This document shows, piece after piece, positions 44,565-52,887 of a stretch of 58,382 nt of DNA. The DNA comes from Verrucomicrobiota bacterium (lineage in GTDB: Bacteria; Chlamydiota; Chlamydiia; Chlamydiales; JAEYWL01). A program made the translations under genes and the position numbers. The notes beneath the pieces were generated by a model. That model saw only the letters and a program-made list of their open reading frames with translations. It did no database searches and was not told where the DNA came from. The stretch spans positions 1-58,382 of the forward strand of contig JAEYWL010000022.1 in assembly GCA_023428915.1 (NCBI GenBank), read 5' to 3'. Position 1 is the first letter of the stretch. Each line of letters starts with the position of its first letter.

Positions 44565-47183
44565 TTAGGCCTGTGCAATCAGTTCTTTTAATTTTTGCAG
44601 GGCTGATGTTAGTCCTGCGGCATCTTTACCGCCGGCTTGGGCGCTATTTGGCCTGCCGCCGCCAGTGCCTTGAATAAGAGGCGCGAGAAGTTTGACCGCT
44701 TCATTTGCTTTAAAACGGTTTGTGAGTTCATCACTGACTCGGATAAATAAATGGCATTTATCCCCCTCTCCGGTCCCTAAAGCAATTACACTGACCGGCA
44801 ATTTATTGGCGAGTTCTTCTGCGCATTGGCGCAGCTCTTCAGGTGTGGCTGTAATTTGGGAACTTACGACGGGGATGCCGTTAATGGATTCGCTGCTTTC
44901 CAACAACTTATGTATCTGCTGCTGCAGGGCCAGCCTTCGGCTGTTCTTCAGCTCATTGGCCAGCTGTTTGTTTTCTTCCTGCAGCTTTTCTATGCGCTCG
45001 CTGAGTTTGCCCGGTTGCGTTTTTAAAGCAGCCGCAAGCGCTTCAATTAAATCTTCGCTCTCGCGCACAAACCCTTCCGCTTCTGCTCCAGTCACAGCTT
45101 CAATGCGGCGAACTCCAGCGGCAATGCTGCTTTCTTTGGTGATGCGGAAAAAACCGATGTTCCCCAATGAGCTGGTATGCGTGCCGCCGCATAGTTCTTT
45201 AGAATAGTCGATGTCGACCACGCGCACTTTGCTGCCGTATTTTTCGCCAAAGAATTGCTTGATCTCGGCGCGTTTTTGCGCTTCCTCATAATCAAGCTCA
45301 TAGGTCGCTACGGATAAGTTGCCGCGGATCTTATGGTTGACCAGATCTTCAATATGCCTGATTTCTTCAGCTGTTAAAGCCTTGTGGTGGCTGAAGTCAA
45401 AGCGCAGCCTGCCGGGTTCCACGACAGAACCTGCTTGTTTGACATGCTCTCCAAGTACAACGTGCAAGGCCCAATGCAGTAAGTGGGTTGCAGTGTGGTT
45501 GTTGGCTATCTTTTGGCGCCGCTCGATATCAATTGCAGCCGTCAAAATATCGCCGGTATGCAGATTGCCTCTGACAAGCTTACCGGAATGGGCGATAATC
45601 CCTTTGTAGGGAGAGGTGCAATTGCTGACCTGAAATAGCTGATGATTGCTTGTAAGCGTGCCGGTGTCGCCGACCTGTCCTCCCATTTCTGCGTAAAAAG
45701 GGGTTTGATTTAAGATTACTACGCCTTCTTCATGCTCGCGCATTTTTTCTACAAATTGTCCGTTGACTAGCAAGCCGATGACTTTGGCAGGCGTGCTTGT
45801 TTGCTGATAACCGGTAAATTGAATGGGTTCTTGCTGCTCAAAGAAACCTTCAAAGAGGTTTTCAGAAGCAAGCTGTTTTGTGCTTTTGTGTACGCTTCTC
45901 GAACGCTCTTTAGCCTCGCTTTCCAATTCCTGGAATCTTTTCTGATCGACTTCCAGGGCGTTGTCTTTGGCGATCAAGGTAATTTCTTCAAAGGGAAGCC
46001 CGTAGGTATCCTTTAGTTTAAAAGCATCTTCACCGCTTATAGGCCTGCCTTCTTCTTTTGCTTTAGAGATGATTTGATTGAGCAGATTGCCGCCGCGCTT
46101 TAATGTACGCATGAAGGCTTCTTCTTCAGTTGTCAGAATCTCAGTTATCATAGCGGCTGATTTATGTAGTTCGGGATAATCTTCCCCCATCAATTCCTGC
46201 AGCCTGGGCAAAAGGCGGGCCAGGAAGGGTTCTTCAAACCCTAGCATCCGTCCATAGCGCACGGCGCGGCGCAAAATTTTGCGCAGTACATAGCCGCGGT
46301 CCACGTTGCTGGGAATGGCGCCATCGGCAATTGCAAAAGAAAGGGTGCGTAAGTGGTCTGCAATTACGTGGAAAGCAGGGGCTAAACGATCGTGCAACGA
46401 ATAAGGCTTGCCGGAAATCTCTGCAATCCGGTCAATGATGCCGCGCAGCACATCCGTTTGGAATACTGTTTCAGCATCAGTTAACAAACTGGCTACCCGT
46501 TCAATGCCGGCGCCTGTATCAATAGAGGGTCTAGGCAGCGGTTCTAATGTGCCGTCCGGATGCCGGTTGTACTGCATGAAAACCAAATTCCAAAATTCCA
46601 AATAGCGGGTGCCTTCAAGATCGTCGTAAGGGTGGGCGGCAGCGCCGAATTTAGGGCCCCTGTCATAAAATAGCTCTGAGCAAGGCCCGCAAGGACCAGT
46701 GTCGCCCATGGCCCAAAAATTATCTTCATCGAACCTGACAATCCGTTCAGCAGGGACATACTTTTGCCAGAGTTGATAGGCTTCTTCGTCATCTTTATAG
46801 ATAGTAGGCCATATCCTATCAGCTTCTAAGCCAAAACCTTTTGTGGAAAGCTCCCAGGCAAATGCAATCGCTTCGCTTTTAAAATAGTCGCCAAAGGAAA
46901 AGTTGCCCAGCATTTCAAAAAATGTTAAGTGGCGCGCTGTGTGGCCGACGTTTTCAAGGTCATTGTGCTTTCCGCCTGCCCGGATGCATTTTTGGCTTGT
47001 GGCTGCACGCGTATAGTCCCGTTTGCTATTACCCAAAAATACATCTTTAAACTGGTTCATGCCCGCGTTGTTAAACAATAGGGTGGGGTCTTCATGGGGA
47101 ATGACAGGCGAGGAGGCGACAATGGCATGCCCTTTCTGCTTAAAAAATTCCAGAAATTTGCGGCGTATATCTTGGGTTTTCAT
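44565..47183 (-). CDS. alaS: Alanyl-tRNA synthetase
   Basis: This 872-residue class II synthetase has normal bacterial length. The N-terminal catalytic domain (SSPVIPHEDPTLLFNNAGMN, AATSQKCIRAGGKHNDLENV), the editing domain zinc ligands NNHTATHLLH and CGGTHTSS and the C-terminal glycine-rich C-Ala region (GGGRPNSAQAGG) are visible. It charges tRNA-Ala and clears Ser/Gly-tRNA-Ala. It is transcribed leftwards from a spacer of about 77 bp that it shares in orientation with the unusual operon upstream. The composition is G/C-richer than that operon. Confidence 0.97.
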   Translation of the reverse strand: MKTQDIRRKFLEFFKQKGHAIVASSPVIPHEDPTLLFNNAGMNQFKDVFLGNSKRDYTRAATSQKCIRAGGKHNDLENVGHTARHLTFFEMLGNFSFGDYFKSEAIAFAWELSTKGFGLEADRIWPTIYKDDEEAYQLWQKYVPAERIVRFDEDNFWAMGDTGPCGPCSELFYDRGPKFGAAAHPYDDLEGTRYLEFWNLVFMQYNRHPDGTLEPLPRPSIDTGAGIERVASLLTDAETVFQTDVLRGIIDRIAEISGKPYSLHDRLAPAFHVIADHLRTLSFAIADGAIPSNVDRGYVLRKILRRAVRYGRMLGFEEPFLARLLPRLQELMGEDYPELHKSAAMITEILTTEEEAFMRTLKRGGNLLNQIISKAKEEGRPISGEDAFKLKDTYGLPFEEITLIAKDNALEVDQKRFQELESEAKERSRSVHKSTKQLASENLFEGFFEQQEPIQFTGYQQTSTPAKVIGLLVNGQFVEKMREHEEGVVILNQTPFYAEMGGQVGDTGTLTSNHQLFQVSNCTSPYKGIIAHSGKLVRGNLHTGDILTAAIDIERRQKIANNHTATHLLHWALHVVLGEHVKQAGSVVEPGRLRFDFSHHKALTAEEIRHIEDLVNHKIRGNLSVATYELDYEEAQKRAEIKQFFGEKYGSKVRVVDIDYSKELCGGTHTSSLGNIGFFRITKESSIAAGVRRIEAVTGAEAEGFVRESEDLIEALAAALKTQPGKLSERIEKLQEENKQLANELKNSRRLALQQQIHKLLESSESINGIPVVSSQITATPEELRQCAEELANKLPVSVIALGTGEGDKCHLFIRVSDELTNRFKANEAVKLLAPLIQGTGGGRPNSAQAGGKDAAGLTSALQKLKELIAQA

Positions 47184-47260
47184 GATCTTCTCGAGGGTTG
47201 ATTTCCCTGTTTTATAAAAATAACAGAGTGTAAATACAATTGAGGATAATTATACCAATC

Positions 47261-48124
47261 TTAATTCTCGATTGCTACTGCATTATTGTAATATTGTTCG
47301 TATCCTGCAAAACAATATTCTCTAGAATAAGCTTTAACGATCAGCTTCTTGCCACTTAGATCTACGATTGTATAAACTTCGGGGATGTTGTTACTTAATT
47401 GTGGAGTACAAATATTATCTCCCATAGCTGGACATGTGATATAAGGGAGGTCTTTATTTATATTAATGTGAAAATAGTGAAGATGTGCTTGAAATACAGC
47501 TACTACGTTATCGACGGATTGAATAATTTTTCTTACTTGTTTCTGGTTGTATAGGAATAATGCTTGTGTAGATTTGTTATCCATGGCTTCATAGAAGAAG
47601 TTGCCAGTGGTGTTATGGTCATCTAGGGGGTAGTGGCTAAAAATTATTGTTCTTTTATTTGTCCTTTTTAATTCTTCATTTAACCAGTTAATCTGTTGCT
47701 GGGGAAGTATTGCTTTATGGGGGATGGAAGCGTTTTCTAATTCAAGTCCCAACCAGATAATACGAAAATCTTCCACTTCCCTACTGCCGTAAGCTTTTTG
47801 ATTAAAGCCGTGTGCGTTCCAAGCATTTTCTACATCTGTCAGATTCATCTTTTTTAATTCGTGATTTCCTAAAACATGAATTAGAGGAGAAGAAAGATGC
47901 TTTAAGCGAGAAAGTTGCTTGGAATAGCTTTTTAAATCCTGGTCTTTGTTTTCGCTTCTAATAAGATCGCCTAAATTTACAATCAAATTTGGTGAGTGTA
48001 ACTTCAATATTTTATGCAAAACTTCTTCTAGGACCTCTTCGATTAGATGAGAAGCTGCTCTTACCATTCCACTATAAATCAGTGCTTTTCCGACATGGAT
48101 ATCATTAATGATAGCTATTTTCAT
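47261..48124 (-). CDS. Calcineurin-like metallophosphoesterase (operon gene 6)
   Basis: This 287-residue metallophosphoesterase has the five family motifs: INDIHVGKA (D-x-H), VNLGDLIRSE (GD), HVLGNHELKK (GNHE), IIFSHYPLDDH (H) and FQAHLHYF, where the usual GHxH glycine is Ala. The binuclear metal site appears complete, so it should hydrolyse a phosphate mono- or diester. It has no signal peptide. It overlaps the racemase gene by 20 bp and is last in a six-gene operon, suggesting it removes phosphate from a pathway intermediate or from a nucleotide. The substrate cannot be told from sequence. Confidence 0.85.
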   Translation of the reverse strand: MKIAIINDIHVGKALIYSGMVRAASHLIEEVLEEVLHKILKLHSPNLIVNLGDLIRSENKDQDLKSYSKQLSRLKHLSSPLIHVLGNHELKKMNLTDVENAWNAHGFNQKAYGSREVEDFRIIWLGLELENASIPHKAILPQQQINWLNEELKRTNKRTIIFSHYPLDDHNTTGNFFYEAMDNKSTQALFLYNQKQVRKIIQSVDNVVAVFQAHLHYFHININKDLPYITCPAMGDNICTPQLSNNIPEVYTIVDLSGKKLIVKAYSREYCFAGYEQYYNNAVAIEN

Positions 48125-48785
48125 TTTTAAAAATTATTTTACCGATTTTTTCTGCCACAAGAGAGTCTGGAGCGCAAATCTCTTTACTTTCAAGAGGCGT
48201 TCTTTCATGGGCCAGAGTTAATTCAGTACAACCAAGAATTGTTGGACCTTCTTCATTGCATATATCACTTAACACCTTAGAGGCATTTTTTAAACAACAA
48301 CCCCTTGTAATTTCATCTATCAAATTATCGATTTTTTTTTGCAATGCATTGTCTGGATATCTGCAGGGGAAGTATTGAGCATGCAATTTACTTTGTACAG
48401 ATGTTGAGGAGCAAAGAATTAATGGTTCATGCCATCCTATTGATTCAACATATTCTTTTGTTTCAACAATCATGTGCACTAGATGAATTTCTTTTGGCAA
48501 GGGGGGAAGGAAAACATGTAGCGTATTACATGCAATTGCAGCAATTGAAATTTGGTTTGTGCTTAAACAATTAAAACATTCAAAAAGTTGATTTTGGAGC
48601 AGTTTTTTTTCTAAATCATCAGTAAGCATAGTTGAGAATGGATAGTTTATAAGAATGCAATAAGGGAAATCTGCATCAACCTTGCAACCATGCTGCTGGC
48701 ATACCGAGATAATTTTTTCAAATAGAAGAGCCCCAGCCATGGGGCCAGCTCCTCCAATTATTCCTATACGAGGTTGGTGTTTCAT
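48105..48785 (-). CDS. Aspartate/glutamate racemase family protein (operon gene 5)
   Basis: This 226-residue protein of the Asp/Glu/hydantoin racemase family contains the N-terminal loop IGIIGGAGPMAG and both catalytic cysteines: C86 in AIACNTLH and C186 in ILGCTELTL. The two-cysteine mechanism is cofactor-independent and inverts the alpha carbon of an amino acid, often Asp or Glu. Chlamydiae need D-Glu or other D-amino acids for peptidoglycan, but the operon setting points more to a small-molecule pathway. It overlaps the PPDK-like gene by 4 bp and the phosphoesterase by 20 bp. Confidence 0.9.
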   Translation of the reverse strand: MKHQPRIGIIGGAGPMAGALLFEKIISVCQQHGCKVDADFPYCILINYPFSTMLTDDLEKKLLQNQLFECFNCLSTNQISIAAIACNTLHVFLPPLPKEIHLVHMIVETKEYVESIGWHEPLILCSSTSVQSKLHAQYFPCRYPDNALQKKIDNLIDEITRGCCLKNASKVLSDICNEEGPTILGCTELTLAHERTPLESKEICAPDSLVAEKIGKIIFKNENSYH

Positions 48786-50437
48786 TTTGCAAGAATTTCC
48801 TGAATAGCAGCCTGGGCAGCAAATAGTTTGACCGCAGGAACACGAGTTGGTGCGCAGGAAACATTTTGAAACCCAAGCTGATTGCAGACAAAGACGCCTG
48901 ATTTTTCACTGGCTTGTTCACCGCAAATACCTATGGAGATACTGTGATCTGCTTGACGTATGTGATCGACAGTAATTTTAAGTAATTGGATGACAGCAGG
49001 GTCTAACTGATTGAATGGATCATGGCTTAATATTCCATTATCCAGATAATGCTTAAGGAATTTGTTATAAACATCTCCTCTGGATAGTGCCAAAGTTTGA
49101 CCTGTAAGATCATTAGTTCCAAAAGATATGTAATCTATATAAGGTGCAATTTCATTGGCGAGGAGGCAGGCACGTGGAGTTTCTATCATCACACCAAGAT
49201 GATAATTAATGTGAACACCTCTTTCGGAACTAATTTCATCGCGTATTTCATCAATGATTTTTTTTACTGCAAGAACTTCTTTATCACTAATGATCATGGG
49301 AATAGTTATCCATGGCTCTACTGCATACTGTTTGACGGAAGGATCTTGAGCAGCTTCAAAAATAGCCCGTACTTGCATTCTAAGGATTTCTGGATAGGTA
49401 AGTAGGAGACGAACACCTCTATTTCCAATCATAGGATTTATTTCACGCAGATTTTGAATATTTTCTTTAAGTATATCTAGGGGAATATCAAGATCTACTG
49501 CTAATGAATTCACGAGACTTTCATCTGTGGGGAGAAATTCATGTAAAGGCGGATCTAAAAGGCGAATTTTAGCGGGATAAAGTTTCATTGTTTGATAAAG
49601 TTCAACGAAGTCCTTGCGTTGGAGTTCCTCTAAGGCATCAAGTATTGACTTATTTTCACTCCTGTAAAAGATGGCTTTTCTAAACAGGTGGAGACGCTCT
49701 GGGTGTAGGAACATATGTTCAGTACGTGGATCAACACCCTTAGCTCCAAAATTAAGAGCTAATTGGGATTCTTCAGGTGTATCAGCATTTCCGTGCACAG
49801 ACAGCTTAGAAAATTGTTCGGCCCAATTCATAATTATATTTAAAAGAGACGTGTTAATTTCTCGATGGATGGGCAGCAAGCCTGCAAATAATTTTCCATT
49901 AAATGCATCTAAAGAAACAAAATCTCCTTCATGATAAACTCCAAATGGCGTTATTAAGGTGTTTTCTGTTATTACAACATCTTCTGGTAATGTCAGACAA
50001 GGTAAATTAGAAACCCTTGTTACAATAACAGCGTGAGAACTTGGGTCTTCTTTGATAGCAAAAATGCCAGCAAGATCTTCAATATGGCTGAGTCCATCAT
50101 TATTAACGTAATCTGTAACCCAAATTACTGAGCCATATGTTTGTTTTAAGCGGGCTATTTCATTTATATTGAAACAAAGAACCCCTGTGGCAGCTCCTTT
50201 AGAGGCTATTTTTGCTTCAGCAATTAGCTTCATATTATCGAAATAAACTATCGAAGGGTTGACTAGGATATCGATCTCATTTTCATCGATAGATAGTAGA
50301 GCGGTGGTGATATCAAATTTGTTATTTGCTGCGTCACTTATCATTTGTTCAAGTCGTTTAGAAACATTTTCATAAGTTAAAGTTGCCTGAATTACATTGT
50401 GGAAAAAGATCAGAAAAAAGAGAGGTATATACTTCAT
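48782..50437 (-). CDS. PPDK-like phosphohistidine/PEP-binding protein without ATP-grasp domain (operon gene 4)
   Basis: This 551-residue protein aligns by motif with the C-terminal two thirds of pyruvate phosphate dikinase: the pre-swivel segment LLSIDENEIDILVNPS, the phosphohistidine domain (GAATGVLCFN, H135 in DPSSHAVIVT), then the PEP/pyruvate barrel (NADTPEESQLALNFGAKG, RTEHMF, FGTNDLTGQTLALSRGD, GICGEQ with C505, CAPTRVPAVKLFAAQAA). The nucleotide-binding ATP-grasp domain of about 340 residues is absent. Instead there is a short hydrophobic N-terminus (YIPLFFLIFFHNVIQA) that looks like a signal peptide or anchor. It could move phosphate between PEP and H135 and then to an unknown acceptor. 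Active residues seem intact, so this is not obvious decay. Confidence 0.85.
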   Translation of the reverse strand: MKYIPLFFLIFFHNVIQATLTYENVSKRLEQMISDAANNKFDITTALLSIDENEIDILVNPSIVYFDNMKLIAEAKIASKGAATGVLCFNINEIARLKQTYGSVIWVTDYVNNDGLSHIEDLAGIFAIKEDPSSHAVIVTRVSNLPCLTLPEDVVITENTLITPFGVYHEGDFVSLDAFNGKLFAGLLPIHREINTSLLNIIMNWAEQFSKLSVHGNADTPEESQLALNFGAKGVDPRTEHMFLHPERLHLFRKAIFYRSENKSILDALEELQRKDFVELYQTMKLYPAKIRLLDPPLHEFLPTDESLVNSLAVDLDIPLDILKENIQNLREINPMIGNRGVRLLLTYPEILRMQVRAIFEAAQDPSVKQYAVEPWITIPMIISDKEVLAVKKIIDEIRDEISSERGVHINYHLGVMIETPRACLLANEIAPYIDYISFGTNDLTGQTLALSRGDVYNKFLKHYLDNGILSHDPFNQLDPAVIQLLKITVDHIRQADHSISIGICGEQASEKSGVFVCNQLGFQNVSCAPTRVPAVKLFAAQAAIQEILAK

Positions 50438-50449
50438 TAGTTAATTTCC

Positions 50450-50818
50450 TTAAGTAGTAGTTTCTTTCGTGAACCACATTTTTGTAATGAGATTATGCTC
50501 GATTTGATAGATGACAAGCTCTTGATGGGGCTGAGAATGAAAATTTGAAATAATTTCTTTGTCCACAATCAAGTTATCATGAGTAATACGCTGAATGACC
50601 TGGCAGTTGAGGGTTGGATTTTCGGATAATTTTTTTCTATAATAATTAAAAAAATGCTCTCCACATAAATGAGGAATAATCTCCGAGGAATCGAGATCAA
50701 TTGAAATGATGTTTTTATGGTAACAAGAAGCAAAAGTTTCAAAATCATTTTCATTATATGCTTTCAATTGAAGGTCTATGATTTCTTCTAAACCACAATG
50801 TTCTATTTCTGTCTTCAT
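50450..50818 (-). CDS. NTF2-like / SnoaL-like small protein (operon gene 3)
   Basis: This 122-residue protein has the NTF2-fold pattern: an N-terminal helix pair (EEIIDLQLKAYNENDFETFASCYH), then strands NIISIDLDSS, NCQVIQRITHDNLIVDKEII and a final ITKMWFTKET. Such domains act as small isomerases, cyclases, dehydratases or as binding modules, often in biosynthetic operons. It overlaps the transporter gene by 4 bp (ATGA type) and lies 12 bp before the PPDK-like gene. No catalytic residues can be assigned. Confidence 0.75.
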   Translation of the reverse strand: MKTEIEHCGLEEIIDLQLKAYNENDFETFASCYHKNIISIDLDSSEIIPHLCGEHFFNYYRKKLSENPTLNCQVIQRITHDNLIVDKEIISNFHSQPHQELVIYQIEHNLITKMWFTKETTT

Positions 50819-51729
50819 GCTATAGATTCCTTTCTTTTTTCAATTACAGTTATTAAACAGATTGCTGAAAGGAGCACAGTGCCCCCCAAGAGTTGAATAG
50901 TGTGGGTATTTCTTCCCAGGAACAAACAATCTCCAATGAATGTAAGCGCTGGTTGAGTCAAAAAAAGCAAACCAGACATAGATAAGCTAACCTTACTTAA
51001 ACCATTTGTAATAAACCACCAGCCAAAAATCTGACTGACTACGCTGTATGAAAAGACATATAAGGCACTTTGTCTATCATGCAGAAGAAAGGTTGCTGAT
51101 GACGTGTAATACATATAACCACCAAGAATAATGGTCCCAAAAAAACAAACAATACCTAAAGTGGTTGCTGGTGAGCTGTTAGGGTTATCTTGTTCAATTT
51201 TTTTAAGTAGAAGAAGATATATGCTATAAATTAATGAGGCTGTTAGAGCATAAATGATACCTAAATACTGTGTAGATGAGGTATTTTCATAGTAAGGTCG
51301 AAGCAGGCAATATACGCCGAATAGCAATAATACACATGGTAAAAAAAATAAAGGGGGCAATGTTTCTTTATATAAAAGAAAACCCAGCATTATTAAAAAA
51401 ATCACTTCCAAGTTTGATAGAACAGTCGAAAGACCCGATCCAATATATAAAATGCTTTGATTGCACGTTACTAAATCCAGGGTAGTCATTAATCCGGCGC
51501 TACAATAAAGCCAAAGTAAATTACATTGAGGGAGTTTTTCTTTTCTTAAAGCAGCGATCAATAAAAATGCAATAGCTCCTATAAATAATCTGTAGAAACT
51601 GCTCGTTATAGCTTCAACTCCAGAAAATTCTACGAAAAAAGGCCCTATTGCAATAAGAGCGCACCCAAAGATAATGTAAGAAATGGCTTTAGCTTGGGTA
51701 AGAGAATATTTAGAAAATAACTCTTCCAT
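50815..51729 (-). CDS. EamA-family drug/metabolite transporter (operon gene 2)
   Basis: This 304-residue protein has about ten hydrophobic helices in two similar halves, the DMT/EamA layout (first half AISYIIFGCALIAIGPFFVEF, second half YLGIIYALTASLIYSIYLLL). EamA proteins commonly export amino acids or related metabolites, and chlamydiae also use DMT members to import cofactors. Set between the oxygenase (20-bp overlap) and the NTF2-like gene (4-bp overlap), it most likely moves the product or substrate of the operon. Direction of transport is not deducible. Confidence 0.9.
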   Translation of the reverse strand: MEELFSKYSLTQAKAISYIIFGCALIAIGPFFVEFSGVEAITSSFYRLFIGAIAFLLIAALRKEKLPQCNLLWLYCSAGLMTTLDLVTCNQSILYIGSGLSTVLSNLEVIFLIMLGFLLYKETLPPLFFLPCVLLLFGVYCLLRPYYENTSSTQYLGIIYALTASLIYSIYLLLLKKIEQDNPNSSPATTLGIVCFFGTIILGGYMYYTSSATFLLHDRQSALYVFSYSVVSQIFGWWFITNGLSKVSLSMSGLLFLTQPALTFIGDCLFLGRNTHTIQLLGGTVLLSAICLITVIEKRKESIA

Positions 51730-52759
51730 GGTGATTATTTTTCCATTGATAGGACTTTGTGAGGTCAGTTGTTATATTAACCCTTCTTATCCATCTAGCT
51801 TTAGGGCCATAATGTGGTTTATAAGAAGAGCGGCCATGAACAGTAATTCTATTATCCAATAATAAAATATCGCCTGGTTTCATTATGATTGCTTGTTTTT
51901 GATCCGTCATATGTTCATGAAGCCAATTAAGTGCTTCAAGTGCTTTGTTATCTCCGGGTAAGGGAATCATGAAAGCTTCATCTATAAGAAGACGTTCATT
52001 GCCCCTGCTACCTTGCAGCACAGCAACAGGTTCAGGATTCTCAATAAACATGCGAATCTTTTTAAAATGATCTTCGTCTAATTTCCACATTTGACTTATG
52101 TTATTTTCTGGCAAATGAGATTTATCCGGCAAAATAGTAAACCGCGGTTGAGAAAGGATTGTCCAATAATGTTCAGGAATGTCGATATCAAATAATGAGC
52201 ATACATTTGTGCTTGCTTTTTCATTGTTTCGGTAGCACATAATAGTCATCATATCTGCCCGCATAGGGTGGAAGGCTTCTTCAATATGCCATAATAAAGT
52301 AACATCACTGCTGCCACCGAGCTGTTCGTTACGATCCTTTTCAATTGGTACAATATGCCGTAAGTATCTTCCATTTTCTTGAGTAAGCCAGCCAAAAATA
52401 TCGCCCATGGCTGTGCTAATTAAACATTGAAAAAATTCTTCGCGTAGAGTTGCTGGGTTAATCCAAGAATTGTCCCAATGGCTTGGAGTAGCTCCAATAG
52501 CATGGTCGTTTATAGGAAAGCCTTCTAACAAGAGATAGCCATTTCGTGTTCTTTGATTGCGAAAATCATTGAAGAGTTTTCTTAATCTTAATGGCAATTC
52601 ATGAGAAATTAATTGGCAGTAATCGGCGAATTCTTGCTGCTCAATGGATTCGAATTTGTCTTTGAGATGAGTGATTAGTTTTTCAATACAATCAATTTCA
52701 CCATCAGTAAGCGATTCTTTGCAAAGCTGATTAGGTTTTACTGAATCAGAAATACACAT
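51710..52759 (-). CDS. Fe(II)/2-oxoglutarate oxygenase, clavaminate synthase / VioC-like (operon gene 1)
   Basis: This 349-residue protein has the iron triad of the clavaminate-synthase-like group: H158-x-E160 in LLWHIEEAFHPMRADM and H308 in LLDNRITVHGRSSY, with R322 in ARWIRRVNI for 2-oxoglutarate. The HxE (not HxD) triad and the DNR-x-x-VHGR signature are typical of amino-acid beta-hydroxylases such as the arginine hydroxylase VioC. It should hydroxylate or desaturate an amino acid or amino-acid-like compound. It is first in the operon, with a strong GGAGGG site before ATG 52759. Confidence 0.88.
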   Translation of the reverse strand: MCISDSVKPNQLCKESLTDGEIDCIEKLITHLKDKFESIEQQEFADYCQLISHELPLRLRKLFNDFRNQRTRNGYLLLEGFPINDHAIGATPSHWDNSWINPATLREEFFQCLISTAMGDIFGWLTQENGRYLRHIVPIEKDRNEQLGGSSDVTLLWHIEEAFHPMRADMMTIMCYRNNEKASTNVCSLFDIDIPEHYWTILSQPRFTILPDKSHLPENNISQMWKLDEDHFKKIRMFIENPEPVAVLQGSRGNERLLIDEAFMIPLPGDNKALEALNWLHEHMTDQKQAIIMKPGDILLLDNRITVHGRSSYKPHYGPKARWIRRVNITTDLTKSYQWKNNHHGRVIF

Positions 52760-52819
52760 ATGACCCTCCGATAAAGCGAAATAATTTTAGAAAAAAAAAG
52801 ATTATTTGCAAGCAGGAGG

Positions 52820-52874
52820 CAAAAAAATATTACTAGCTTATCCAGCACACAAGATGTTGGATGAGCTAGTAGTA
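52820..52874 (-). terminator. Rho-independent terminator of the upstream unknown gene
   Basis: The stem tactagcttatccagca (52831-52847) with ttggatgagctagta (52857-52871) is followed on the minus strand by a run of seven U. It ends transcription of the gene finishing at 52888 and isolates the six-gene operon, whose promoter must lie in the remaining 60 bp before 52759. Confidence 0.8.
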
Positions 52875-52887
52875 AATAGGGGTTTAT

